This document shows positions 4,575-11,720 of a stretch of 12,674 bases of DNA, piece by piece; within the stretch, counting starts at the first letter, position 1; each line of letters opens with the position of its first letter. This DNA is from Actinomycetes bacterium. GTDB lineage: Bacteria; Actinomycetota; Actinomycetes; Actinomycetales; Cellulomonadaceae. A program made the translations under genes and the position numbers. The stretch spans positions 1-12,674 of the forward strand of contig JAEWOA010000085.1 of assembly GCA_023461115.1 (NCBI GenBank). The letters are read 5' to 3'. Below the pieces are notes generated by a model. It had not been told where the DNA came from, ran no database searches, and saw only the letters and a program-made list of their open reading frames with translations.

Positions 4575-6719
4575 CTACCGGGACGAGCGGCGCTCGGCGG
4601 CCCCCCCGGGCGGGAGCTCGCCCGGGCGGACCTTGGCCCACACGACCTTGCCGCGACGAGACTGCCGCCAGCCCCAGTCCGCGAGCCGCTCGACGATCTG
4701 CATGCCGAACCCGCCGACGCGCCCGGGGTGCCCGTCGGTGGCGACCGGCGGTGCCGGGTTGCCGTCCTCGACCTCGATGCGCAGCCCGTCGCCCGTGTCG
4801 TAGAGCTGCAACGACACGTGCCCGTAGCCGTGCAGCACGGCGTTGGCGACGAGCTCCGAGACCACGAGCTCGGCGTTGTGAGCCTGCGGCATGTCCCACG
4901 CGTGGCAGGTGCGGGTCACGGCGTGCCGTGCGCGGCCCACGGACGCGGGCTCGGACGGCAACGACCACCGGCGGCGCCGCGGGCTGCGGCCGCGCTCGGC
5001 GGCGTCCCGCGGGTCGGGGACGCGCACGACGACGACCGCGACGTCGTCCTCGGGGTGGTCCGCGAGCCGCGACAGCAGCTCCTCGCCGATGCCCGCGGAG
5101 TCGCGCGCGGTGACCGCCCCGACGACCGAGCCGAGCGCGGCCAGGCCCTCGCGCAGGTCGCGGTCACGGCGCTCGATCAGGCCGTCGGTGTAGTAGACGA
5201 GCACGTCGCCGGGCTCCAGCGGCACGCTCACGGTGGCGCGCGGGCCGCCGCCGAAGCCGATGAGCGGGCCGCCGCCGTCCATGAGCTGAGTGACCTGGCC
5301 GCCACGCGCGTGCAGGGCCGGCAGGTGGCCGGCGCGCGAGTAGTCCAGGCGCCAGACGCCGTCGGCGCGCGTCAGCGTCGAGAGCACCAGGCCCGCCGAG
5401 CGCGGGATCGCCATGCCCGCGACGAGCTGGTCGACGCGCTCGAGCACCGGGCCCGGCGTCGAGATCTCGTACGCGTACGACCGCACCACCGAGCGGAGCT
5501 GGCCCATCGCGGCGGCGGCCTCGACGTCGTGCCCGACGACGTCGCCGATCACCACGCCGACCGTGTCCGGGGCGATCTGCAGCACGTCGTACCAGTCCCC
5601 GCCGACCTGGACGTTCTCCGAGTTGGGCGCGTAGTAGGTCCACACGTCGAGCCCGTCGACCTCGGCCTGCTGCGGCAGCATCGCGCGCTGCAGCGTCTCG
5701 GCCAGGCGGTGCTCGCGGTCGTAGAGCCGCGCGTTGTCGAGCACCAGGCCCACGCGGCGCGCGGTGAGCTCGAGGATGGTCATGGTGGACGGCTCGATCC
5801 CGTCGAGGCCGTGCCCGCCGCGGGGCTGGACGACGAGCAGGCCGATCACGCGGCGGCGGCCGGGCACCGGGAGGACCACGACGCGGTCGTCGGGGCGATC
5901 CGTCTCAGACTCTGAGACGTGCCGGGCGAGCCAGTGCTGCGCCGACGAACGCGCGTATTCACCCGCCAGGTCGAGGTCCACCGGGCGGTCCTGGACGCCG
6001 TCCAGGAGGAGCTGGACGTCGTCGGGCGCGATCGGCTCGTCGGGGTCGCGGTGGAGGTCCCCGTGGCGCCGCCCGCGGCCCGACGGCGGGCGCAGGTTGT
6101 TGATCCCCTCGGCGGGGCGCAGGCCGCCGTCGTTGACGTAGAACGCGGCGAACCCGACGATCGAGCGCCGCAGCAGCGCGGCGATCTCGTGCAGCGGGGT
6201 CACGCGGTCGCTCACGTCCATCAGGAGGTCCGAGACCTGCGCGATGATCCCGAGGCTGCGGCGCTCGCGGCGCTCGGCCTCGACGAGTGCTGCCTGCTCA
6301 GCCTCGTGCGAGAGCTGCTCGGTGAGGTCCTGGAGCACCGCCACCCAGATGCCGTCCTCGCCGGGCAGCGGCGACAGGTGGATCTGGCACGCGTACAGCG
6401 AATCGTCCGCACGGCGCAGCGTGAGCACCTGCGAGATGGCCCGGCGCTCCCGGAACGCCTCACGGAGCGCGGCCGTGCCGCCGGGCCGCCGGCTGGCGGG
6501 CGGGACGCTGTCCCTCAGATGGTCGGCCGCCGACTGCGCCGTGTAACCCGTCTGGTCCTCGAAGGCCCGGTTCACCCACACCAGGTCGACGCGTGTGCCC
6601 GTGGTGTCCAGCATCGCGATCGGCACCGCCGCGGCGTCCAGCGCTCTGCCCAGAAGGGCGGCCGAAGGGTCAGTTCCGACACGCCGAGCGACATTCGCGG
6701 GCCCCAGGGAGTTGACCAC
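4575..6719 (-). CDS. PAS-GAF-PP2C (SpoIIE-type) phosphatase fused to RsbW-like ATPase
   Basis: A 714-residue multidomain signalling protein. A PAS domain (about 17-136, with VWVNRAFEDQTGY) is followed by a short charged helix, a diverged GAF-like region (about 157-330), a SpoIIE/PP2C serine phosphatase (about 337-567) and a C-terminal HATPase_c_2 domain (about 584-699). Metal-binding motifs VGGDWYD (372-378), GDVVGHD (392-398), YYTDGL (509-514) and EDDVAVV (557-563) are all present, so the phosphatase should be active. The ATPase shows the N-box SELVANAVLHG (621-631), VEDGNP in place of a full DxGxG (650-655) and GGFGMQIVERLADWGW (669-684), as in actinobacterial RsbW-like kinases. Three tandem GTGs (6717-6725) follow GGAGG at 6725-6729; the third gives the best spacing, so the start is certain to within two residues. 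No membrane segment is seen. It is divergent from one STAS gene and convergent with another, and so probably sets their phosphorylation state in response to an unknown PAS/GAF signal. Confidence 0.92.
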   Translation of the reverse strand: MVNSLGPANVARRVGTDPSAALLGRALDAAAVPIAMLDTTGTRVDLVWVNRAFEDQTGYTAQSAADHLRDSVPPASRRPGGTAALREAFRERRAISQVLTLRRADDSLYACQIHLSPLPGEDGIWVAVLQDLTEQLSHEAEQAALVEAERRERRSLGIIAQVSDLLMDVSDRVTPLHEIAALLRRSIVGFAAFYVNDGGLRPAEGINNLRPPSGRGRRHGDLHRDPDEPIAPDDVQLLLDGVQDRPVDLDLAGEYARSSAQHWLARHVSESETDRPDDRVVVLPVPGRRRVIGLLVVQPRGGHGLDGIEPSTMTILELTARRVGLVLDNARLYDREHRLAETLQRAMLPQQAEVDGLDVWTYYAPNSENVQVGGDWYDVLQIAPDTVGVVIGDVVGHDVEAAAAMGQLRSVVRSYAYEISTPGPVLERVDQLVAGMAIPRSAGLVLSTLTRADGVWRLDYSRAGHLPALHARGGQVTQLMDGGGPLIGFGGGPRATVSVPLEPGDVLVYYTDGLIERRDRDLREGLAALGSVVGAVTARDSAGIGEELLSRLADHPEDDVAVVVVRVPDPRDAAERGRSPRRRRWSLPSEPASVGRARHAVTRTCHAWDMPQAHNAELVVSELVANAVLHGYGHVSLQLYDTGDGLRIEVEDGNPAPPVATDGHPGRVGGFGMQIVERLADWGWRQSRRGKVVWAKVRPGELPPGGAAERRSSR
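5901..5919. repeat. 19-bp palindrome inside the phosphatase gene
   Basis: CGTCTCAGA C TCTGAGACG is a perfect 9-bp inverted repeat around one base, in the GAF-like region of the phosphatase gene where it encodes roughly VSESET. It is less GC-rich than its surroundings. It may be an intragenic protein-binding site or a coincidence of the Ser/Glu codons. Confidence 0.6.
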
Positions 6720-6742
6720 CACCACCTCCGATCGTCTAGCGT
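6712..6742 (+). promoter_or_regulatory. Putative promoter of the second STAS gene
   Basis: TTGACC (6712-6717) and TAGCGT (6737-6742) lie on the plus strand 19 bp apart, a plausible housekeeping promoter with a start near 6750 and a leader of about 46 nt. Its -35 overlaps the first codons of the divergent phosphatase gene, so expression of the two may interfere. No clear promoter for the phosphatase was found in the 76-nt gap. Confidence 0.4.
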
Positions 6743-6795
6743 GCCGAACGGGCGAACACACGCGAAAGCCGTGCCGCCCACACGGAAGGAGCACC

Positions 6796-7212
6796 GTGCG
6801 CGACGGTAACAGCACGACGGGCGACGAGCCCGTCCGTCCCGAGGTCGGCGGGACGACGACAGATGGGGACAGCGGCGCTGTCCACGTGATCGTCGGGGCC
6901 ACGACTACCCGCATCATCCTCTCGGGCGAGGTCGACGCGGACCTGGGTCCAGAGTTGCAGGAGGCAACGGCGGAGGCGGAGAACGCGAGCCTCCCCATCG
7001 AGGTCGACGCCCACCACGTCACCTTCATGGACTCCTCGGGAGTCGCGTTCCTGGCACGCCTGTCCATCCGCTCGCAGCACCGCGTCAAGCTGCTGCGCGT
7101 GCCGCCCACGGTCCAGTTCCTGCTGGACGTCACCCGCATCGGCGAACTGCTGGACGTCGTCGACTCCGACGACGAGCGCACGTTCCAGCCGGTAGGCGAC
7201 GAGGCGAGCTAG
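6796..7212 (+). CDS. STAS-domain anti-sigma factor antagonist, copy 2
   Basis: A 138-residue cytosolic STAS protein. The GTG at 6796 is chosen because GGAAGGAG (6784-6791) lies at good spacing; the longer open frame reads back into the divergent phosphatase gene and is not credible. A low-complexity Gly/Thr/Asp-rich leader (1-28) precedes the STAS fold. TRIILSGEVDADLGPEL (38-54) is the first strand and loop, and VTFMDSSGVAFLARL (75-89) is the phosphorylation segment, with Ser80 in the position of the modified serine of RsbV/SpoIIAA. The C-terminal part (LLRVPPTVQFLLDVTRIGELLDVV) ends in an acidic tail. It is divergent from the PP2C/ATPase gene, its likely modifying enzyme, and shares the FMDS-G-AFL core with the STAS protein at 4198. 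It ends just before a strong hairpin. Role as an anti-anti-sigma factor is by family; its partner is unknown. Confidence 0.9.
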   Translation: MRDGNSTTGDEPVRPEVGGTTTDGDSGAVHVIVGATTTRIILSGEVDADLGPELQEATAEAENASLPIEVDAHHVTFMDSSGVAFLARLSIRSQHRVKLLRVPPTVQFLLDVTRIGELLDVVDSDDERTFQPVGDEAS

Positions 7213-7222
7213 CCCCTCACGA

Positions 7223-7266
7223 CGCGAGCGTGCGCTCCGGTCCACAGACCGGCGCGCACGCTCGCG
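7223..7266. terminator. Strong hairpin, probable bidirectional terminator
   Basis: CGCGAGCGTGCGC (7223-7235) pairs perfectly with 7254-7266. Inside it CCGGTC (7237-7242) pairs with GACCGG (7247-7252) around a CACA loop; only T7236/C7253 is mismatched. This 20-position stem fills the gap between the convergent stop codons at 7212 and 7288. No T-tract follows on either strand, as is common for actinobacterial terminators. Confidence 0.8.
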
Positions 7267-7287
7267 GTGGTGTCAGGGTGTGTCGCG

Positions 7288-8310
7288 TCAGCGGATCTTG
7301 TTGCCCGCCGAGCGCAGCTGCTGGGACGCCTCGATGATGCGGGCGGCCATGCCGGCCTCGGCCAGCTTGCCCCACGCGCGCGGGTCGTAGGCCTTCTTGT
7401 TGCCCACCTCGCCGTCGACCTTCAGGACACCGTCGTAGTTGCGGAAGAAGTGGTCCGCGACCGGCCGGCTGAACGCGTACTGCGTGTCCGTGTCGATGTT
7501 CATCTTGATGACGCCGTTGTCGACCGCCTCGGCGATCTCCTCGGCCGTCGAGCCCGAGCCGCCGTGGAACACGAGGTCGAACGGGTTCTCGCGGCCCACC
7601 TTCGCGCCGACGACCGACTGGATCTCGGCGAGGATCGACGGGCGCAGCTTGACCGCGCCGGGCTTGTAGACGCCGTGCACGTTGCCGAAGGTCAGCGCGG
7701 TGAGGTAGCGGCCCTTCTCGCCGGCGCCGAGCGCCGCGACCGTGGCCAGCCCGTCCTCGGGCGTCGTGTAGAGCTTCTCGTTGATCTCCGCCGTGTGGCC
7801 GTCCTCCTCGCCGCCGACGACGCCGACCTCGATCTCGAGGATCGTGCGGGCCGCCTGCGAGAGCTCGAGCAGCTCGGCCGCGATGACGAGGTTCTCCTCC
7901 AGCGGGATGTTGGAGCCGTCGAACATGTGCGACTGGAACGTGGGGTTCTTGCCGGCCTTGACCTGCTCGGCCTCGATCGCCAGGAGCGGGCGGACCCAGC
8001 TGTCCAGGTTCTGCTTGGTGCAGTGGTCCGTGTGGATCGCGATCGTGATGTCGTAGCCCTTGGCGACCTCGGCCGCGTAGGCCGCGAGCGCGAGTGAGCC
8101 CGCGACGCGGTCCTTCACCGTGGACCCGGCGGCGTACTCGGCGCCACCGACGGAGACCTGGATGATGCCGTCGGACTCCGCCTCGGCGAAGCCCTGCAGC
8201 GCGGCGGTGACGGTCTGCGAGGACGTGATGTTCACCGCGGGGTAGGCGAACTTGCCCGCCTTCGCGCGGTCGATCATCTCGGCGTACACCTCGGGGGTGG
8301 CGATGGCCAT
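7288..8310 (-). CDS. fbaA: Class II fructose-bisphosphate aldolase
   Basis: A 340-residue zinc-dependent cytosolic aldolase that reversibly splits fructose 1,6-bisphosphate into dihydroxyacetone phosphate and glyceraldehyde 3-phosphate in glycolysis and gluconeogenesis. Class II motifs are complete: HTDHC at 93-97 (catalytic Asp95, zinc ligand His96), EIEVGVVGGEEDG (159-171) with the conserved glutamates, GNVHGVY with zinc ligand His212, FHGGSGS (248-254) with zinc ligand His249, and the phosphate-binding NIDTDTQYA (271-279). Length is normal for the FbaA-type subgroup found in actinobacteria. The ATG at 8310 is preceded by CAGGAG about 11 nt upstream. It lies 30 nt downstream of the RNA methyltransferase gene on the same strand, so the two are probably cotranscribed, and it is followed by the strong hairpin at 7223-7266. 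Confidence 0.98.
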   Translation of the reverse strand: MAIATPEVYAEMIDRAKAGKFAYPAVNITSSQTVTAALQGFAEAESDGIIQVSVGGAEYAAGSTVKDRVAGSLALAAYAAEVAKGYDITIAIHTDHCTKQNLDSWVRPLLAIEAEQVKAGKNPTFQSHMFDGSNIPLEENLVIAAELLELSQAARTILEIEVGVVGGEEDGHTAEINEKLYTTPEDGLATVAALGAGEKGRYLTALTFGNVHGVYKPGAVKLRPSILAEIQSVVGAKVGRENPFDLVFHGGSGSTAEEIAEAVDNGVIKMNIDTDTQYAFSRPVADHFFRNYDGVLKVDGEVGNKKAYDPRAWGKLAEAGMAARIIEASQQLRSAGNKIR

Positions 8311-8340
8311 CTGCTCACAACTCCTGTGGCTCGTGGGTTT

Positions 8341-9012
8341 TCAGTTCTCGCCCCTGAGTCTGCCACTGCTCGCGCGCACGTCGTCCGGGACGTCCAACCC
8401 ACGGCCATGCTGCGTAATCCAGGTATGCATGGCGATCGCGGCCGCGGCGCCCGCGTTGATCGACCGGGTGGAGCCGTACTGCGCGATGTGCAGGACGTCC
8501 ACGGCCGCGACGCGCGCCTCGTCGGACAGCCCGACGGACTCCTGCCCGAACAGCAGCACGCACGCGCGCGGCAGCGGATAGCCCTCCAGCGGCACCGAGC
8601 CGGGCAGGTTGTCGACGCCGAGCACCGGCAGGTCCTCGTCGTTGGCCCACTCGATGAGGTCCGCGACGCCCGGGTGGTGCCGCACGTGCTGGTAGCGGTC
8701 GGTCACCATGGCGCCGCGCCGGTTCCAGCGGCGGCGGCCGACGATGTGCACCTCGCCCGCGAGGAACGCGTTGGCGGTGCGCACCACGGACCCGATGTTC
8801 AGGTCGTGCTGCCAGTTCTCGATCGCCACATGGAACGGGTGCCGCCGGGTGTCGAGGTCCGCGACGATCGCCTCGAGCGTCCAGTACCGGTACCGGTCGG
8901 CGACGTTGCGCCGGTCGCCGTGCGCGAGCAGCTCAGCGTCGTACTTGGAGTCGTCGGGCCACGCCGCCGGGCCTCCGGGCCACGGCGGGACCCCCACTTC
9001 CGCCTCGTCCAC
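8341..9012 (-). CDS. TrmH/SpoU-family RNA 2'-O-methyltransferase
   Basis: A 223-residue S-adenosylmethionine-dependent methyltransferase of the SPOUT (TrmH) class, predicted to methylate ribose 2'-hydroxyls of tRNA or rRNA. The three SpoU motifs are present: motif 1 ENWQHDLNIGSVVRTANAF (65-83) with the catalytic Arg78, motif 2 VLLFGQESVGLSDE (152-165), and motif 3 LHIAQYGSTRSINAGAAAAIAMHTW (174-198), which form the knotted cofactor site. An N-terminal extension of about 55 residues replaces the usual substrate-binding L30e-like domain. The GTG at 9012 has no ribosome-binding site but sits 6 nt after a TAGTTT -10, so the mRNA is probably leaderless. It is the first gene of a pair with fbaA (30-nt gap). 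Which RNA nucleotide is modified cannot be told from sequence. Confidence 0.9.
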   Translation of the reverse strand: MDEAEVGVPPWPGGPAAWPDDSKYDAELLAHGDRRNVADRYRYWTLEAIVADLDTRRHPFHVAIENWQHDLNIGSVVRTANAFLAGEVHIVGRRRWNRRGAMVTDRYQHVRHHPGVADLIEWANDEDLPVLGVDNLPGSVPLEGYPLPRACVLLFGQESVGLSDEARVAAVDVLHIAQYGSTRSINAGAAAAIAMHTWITQHGRGLDVPDDVRASSGRLRGEN

Positions 9013-9018
9013 GCGACC

Positions 9019-9024
9019 AAACTA
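9019..9024 (-). promoter_or_regulatory. -10 box of a leaderless promoter for the TrmH-family gene
   Basis: On the minus strand TAGTTT ends 6 nt before the GTG start at 9012, which places the transcription start on or next to the start codon. No Shine-Dalgarno sequence is present. Leaderless mRNAs of this geometry are common in actinobacteria. Confidence 0.6.
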
Positions 9025-9058
9025 ACCGCCCTGGGACGGTCCGGCAGGCTGGCCGCGC

Positions 9059-9085
9059 GGGCCGCCCACGGGTCCGCGGCGGCCC
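9059..9085. terminator. Hairpin downstream of the GH51 gene
   Basis: GGGCCGCC (9059-9066) and GGCGGCCC (9078-9085) form a perfect 8-bp stem with an 11-nt loop, 26 nt beyond the arabinofuranosidase stop codon and upstream of the next promoter on the same strand. No T-tract follows. Confidence 0.45.
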
Positions 9086-9111
9086 CACGAGCCACCGCGC
9101 CGGGCACGGGC

Positions 9112-10653
9112 TCACGCCCGGGCCACCACCAGCTCGACCACCGCCCACGAGAGCGCGGGGAGGCGGAGCGTCGTCGTGCCGGAGTCGACGCGCACACCCG
9201 GCAGGTGGACGAGCCCCACCGCGCCCGGGTCCCGCTGCGTGCTCGCGGTGTGCCGGTCCCCGCCCGCCGGCACCGTGAGCACCTCGGCCCGCACCACCGC
9301 TCCCACGTCGAAACCGCGCAGGTCCACCGTGACGTCGGCGGCCTCGTCGAGCCCGCGGTGCGCGAGGAACAGGGCCACCCGGCCGGCGTCCTCGTCCCAC
9401 GTGGCCGCGACGTCCACGAGGTCGACCGCGTCGTACCTCGCGGTCTCGTACCGGTCGGAGCGCACGATCGCCCTGAGGATCTGCCCGCGCGCGAGCGCCG
9501 CCATGCGGGCGAACGGCCAGAAGGTCGACTGCCGCCACGCCGGCCCGCCCTCCTCGGAGCGGATGGGCGCGATGACGTTGACCAACTGGGCCTGGTTGGC
9601 GATCTTCACGCGGTCGCCGTGCCGCAACAGCGAGTTCAGCAGCGTGCCGACGACCACCGCGTCGGTCACCGAATACTCGTCCTCGATGATCCGCGGGTGC
9701 TCGCGCCACACACCCTCGCGCGCGATCACGTGCGGCTGGTCAGGCGTGTCCCGGCCGGTCATGTACCAGACGTTCCACTCGTCGAACGAGAGGTCGACGC
9801 GCTTGCGGTGCTTGCCCGCGGCGCGCACCGCGTCGGCGGTGGCGACGACCGACTCGACGAAGTGGTCCATGTCCACAGCGGAGGCCAGGAAGCTGCCCGC
9901 GTCCCCCTCCTGCTCGTGGTAGTACGCGTGCAGCGACACGTAGTCGACCTGCTCGTACGCGTGCCGCAGCACCGTCTGCTCCCACGAGCCGAACGTCGGC
10001 ATCGCCGAGCCCGACGAGCCGCACGCGACCAGCTCGATCGTCGGGTCCACCAGGCGCATCGCCTTGGCCGCCTCGACCGCGAGCCGTCCGTACTCCTCGG
10101 CGGTCTTGGCGCCCATCTGCCACGGGCCGTCCATCTCGTTGCCCAGGCACCACAGCGTGATGCCGAACGGGTCCTCGTGCCCGTTCTCGCGCCGCAGGTC
10201 CGACCAGTACGTGCCGCCCGGGTGGTTGGCGTACTCGACGAGCGCGCGGGCCTCGTCGACCCCGCGCGTGCCGAGGTTCACGGCCTCCATGACCTCGACG
10301 CCCGCCGCGCGCGACCAGTCCACGAACTCGTGGATGCCGAACGCGTTGGTCTCCACGGTGTGCCACGCGCCGTCCAGGCGGCGCGGCCGCTGCGAGCGCG
10401 GCCCGATGCCGTCCTCCCACCGGTACCCGGAGACGAAGTTCCCGCCGGGATAGCGGACCACCGTGGCGCCGAGCTCCTTGACGAGCGAGAGGACGTCCGT
10501 GCGGAAGCCCTGCTCGTCGGCCGAGGGGTGGCCGGGCTCGTAGATGCCCGTGTAGACGCACCGGCCCATGTGCTCGACGAACGAGCCGAACAGCCGGCGG
10601 GGCACCTCACCGACCGTGAAGTCGCGGTCGAGCGTGACGCGGGCGCGGGTCAT
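9112..10653 (-). CDS. Alpha-L-arabinofuranosidase, glycoside hydrolase family 51
   Basis: A 513-residue retaining glycosidase (AbfA-like) that removes terminal alpha-L-arabinofuranosyl groups from arabinoxylan or arabinan oligosaccharides. The N-terminal part is the (beta/alpha)8 barrel, with VPRRLFGSFVEHMGRCVYTGIYEP (17-40) and VVRYPGGNFVSGYRWEDGIGP (65-85) as GH51 landmarks. The acid/base glutamate is Glu173 in WCLGNEMDGPW and the nucleophile is Glu292 in SFDEWNVWY. The C-terminal part (about 390-513) is the beta-rich GH51 domain. There is no signal peptide, so it probably works in the cytoplasm on imported oligosaccharides, although no sugar transporter is encoded here. Its ATG overlaps the stop of the upstream LacI-family gene by 4 bp (ATGA), implying cotranscription and translational coupling; GGAGAGG inside the regulator gene serves as the ribosome-binding site. 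Confidence 0.96.
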   Translation of the reverse strand: MTRARVTLDRDFTVGEVPRRLFGSFVEHMGRCVYTGIYEPGHPSADEQGFRTDVLSLVKELGATVVRYPGGNFVSGYRWEDGIGPRSQRPRRLDGAWHTVETNAFGIHEFVDWSRAAGVEVMEAVNLGTRGVDEARALVEYANHPGGTYWSDLRRENGHEDPFGITLWCLGNEMDGPWQMGAKTAEEYGRLAVEAAKAMRLVDPTIELVACGSSGSAMPTFGSWEQTVLRHAYEQVDYVSLHAYYHEQEGDAGSFLASAVDMDHFVESVVATADAVRAAGKHRKRVDLSFDEWNVWYMTGRDTPDQPHVIAREGVWREHPRIIEDEYSVTDAVVVGTLLNSLLRHGDRVKIANQAQLVNVIAPIRSEEGGPAWRQSTFWPFARMAALARGQILRAIVRSDRYETARYDAVDLVDVAATWDEDAGRVALFLAHRGLDEAADVTVDLRGFDVGAVVRAEVLTVPAGGDRHTASTQRDPGAVGLVHLPGVRVDSGTTTLRLPALSWAVVELVVARA

Positions 10654-11690
10654 CGAGCCTGCCTCTCCAGGTGGCGCGTGCTCTCACGGACCACCAGGCG
10701 GTGCGGGATCAGCAGCCGCCGTGGCGGCGCCGTGGGGTTGTCGATCCGGTCGCGGAGCACGTCCAGCGTCGTCGTCGCCAACTCCCGCAGGTCGAACGAG
10801 ATCGTGGTGAGCGACGGCACCGCGTAGCGGCCGGGCGCCACGTCGTCGAACCCTGCCACGGCCACGTCGTCGGGCACGCGCAGGCCGCGCCGCCACAGCG
10901 TGTGCAGCACGCCGAGCGCCATGGTGTCGGTGAAGCAGAAGAACGCGTCCGGCGCCGCGCCGCCCGCAGCCGCCACGCGGTCGAGCAGCGCGTCGACCGC
11001 GTCCGCCGCGGCCTCGGCGGTCCAGCCGTCGGTCGGCGCCTCGAGGGTCGCGGGCAGGCCCGCCTCGACGAGCACCGCGCGCCACCCCTCGGTGCGCTGC
11101 CGGGCCGCCGCGGTCTCCCAGGACTTCGGCGTGCCCACCGCCGCGATCCGGCGCCGGCCGAGGGACACCAGGTGCTCGGTCATGGCGCGCGCGCTCCGCA
11201 CCGAGTCCACGCCCACCTGGTCCACGCGGTCCTGCGCGACCTCGCCGACCAGCACCGTGGGCGGCAGCGTGCCGGTGGCGAGGCCGGGGTCGTTCAGCAC
11301 GGAGTCCGCGAGCGAGACCGGGTTGAGCACGAGCCCGTCCACGAGCCGCGACCGCGCGCGGGAGAGCAGCTCGCGCTCGCGCGCCGGCTCGGCCGCGGTC
11401 TCCTCGATCTGCACACCCCAGCCGCGCGCGTGCCCCTCCTCGACGAAGTGGTGCGCGACCTCCGCGGAATACGCAGTCGAGAGGTCCGGCAACGCGAGCG
11501 CGATCAACCCGTACCGGCCGCTGCGAAGGCCACGCGCGGCCAGGTTCGGCACGTAGTCGAGCGCCGCGAGCGCCTCCTCGACGCGCGCCCGTGTCTCGGG
11601 CCGCACGAACACGACGCCGTTGATGACATTGGACACCGTCTTGGGCGAGACACCCGCGCGGGCCGCGACGTCCTTGACCGTCGCGCGCAT
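10650..11690 (-). CDS. LacI-family transcriptional regulator
   Basis: A 346-residue sugar-responsive DNA-binding protein. The N-terminal helix-turn-helix TVKDVAARAGVSPKTVSNVINGVVFVRPETRARVEEALAALDYVPNLAARGLRSGR (4-59) contains the LacI headpiece and hinge helix. Residues about 62-335 are the periplasmic-binding-protein-like effector domain, with DGLVLNPV, HLVSLGRRRIAAVGTP, AFFCFTDTMALGVLHTLWRRGLRVPDDVAVAGFDDV and VPSLTTISFD in family-typical positions. The ATG at 11690 follows AAGGGAG. Its stop overlaps the start of the GH51 gene, so it most likely controls arabinofuranosidase expression together with its own, with an arabinose-containing sugar as inducer; the ligand is inferred from context only. 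The divergent DedA gene starts 32 nt away, so any operator there could affect both. Confidence 0.95.
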   Translation of the reverse strand: MRATVKDVAARAGVSPKTVSNVINGVVFVRPETRARVEEALAALDYVPNLAARGLRSGRYGLIALALPDLSTAYSAEVAHHFVEEGHARGWGVQIEETAAEPARERELLSRARSRLVDGLVLNPVSLADSVLNDPGLATGTLPPTVLVGEVAQDRVDQVGVDSVRSARAMTEHLVSLGRRRIAAVGTPKSWETAAARQRTEGWRAVLVEAGLPATLEAPTDGWTAEAAADAVDALLDRVAAAGGAAPDAFFCFTDTMALGVLHTLWRRGLRVPDDVAVAGFDDVAPGRYAVPSLTTISFDLRELATTTLDVLRDRIDNPTAPPRRLLIPHRLVVRESTRHLERQAR

Positions 11691-11703
11691 CGACGCTCCC
11701 TTC

Positions 11704-11720
11704 CGACCGTAGGCTGGTCG
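11704..11720. promoter_or_regulatory. Small inverted repeat between lacI-type and dedA genes
   Basis: CGACC-GTAGGCT-GGTCG has 5-bp arms around 7 bp and covers most of the 32-nt divergent gap. It overlaps TAGGCT (11710-11715), the apparent dedA -10, and ACCGTA (11706-11711), whose complement TACGGT could be the -10 for the LacI-type gene. It is a candidate operator, but it lacks the central CG typical of LacI-family sites. Confidence 0.3.
11710..11715 (+). promoter_or_regulatory. -10 box of a leaderless promoter for the DedA gene
   Basis: TAGGCT ends 7 nt before the ATG at 11723, which puts the transcription start at the start codon. The bases in between (GGTCGCC) contain no Shine-Dalgarno sequence, and no clear -35 is seen. 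Confidence 0.5.

Noticed and set aside
4335..5915. Plus-strand frame of 526 codons opposite the phosphatase gene
   Set aside because: Antisense shadow of the PP2C/ATPase gene, which has all expected catalytic motifs. The frame has no domain of its own.
6720..7181. N-terminal extension of the phosphatase to 7181
   Set aside because: It would run antisense through the second STAS gene; the residues are Ser/Arg-rich and domain-free. GGAGG before the GTGs at 6717-6725 marks the real start.
8326..10827. Plus-strand frame of 833 codons opposite trmH-like and GH51 genes
   Set aside because: It spans several intergenic gaps and real minus-strand genes and has biased Arg/Val/His composition with no domain; a GC-rich antisense artefact.
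11691..11700. GGGAGCG on the minus strand as a half-site of a CelR-like operator (GGGAGCGCTCCC)
   Set aside because: Only one half is present and it coincides with the ribosome-binding site of the LacI-type gene; there is no palindromic partner.
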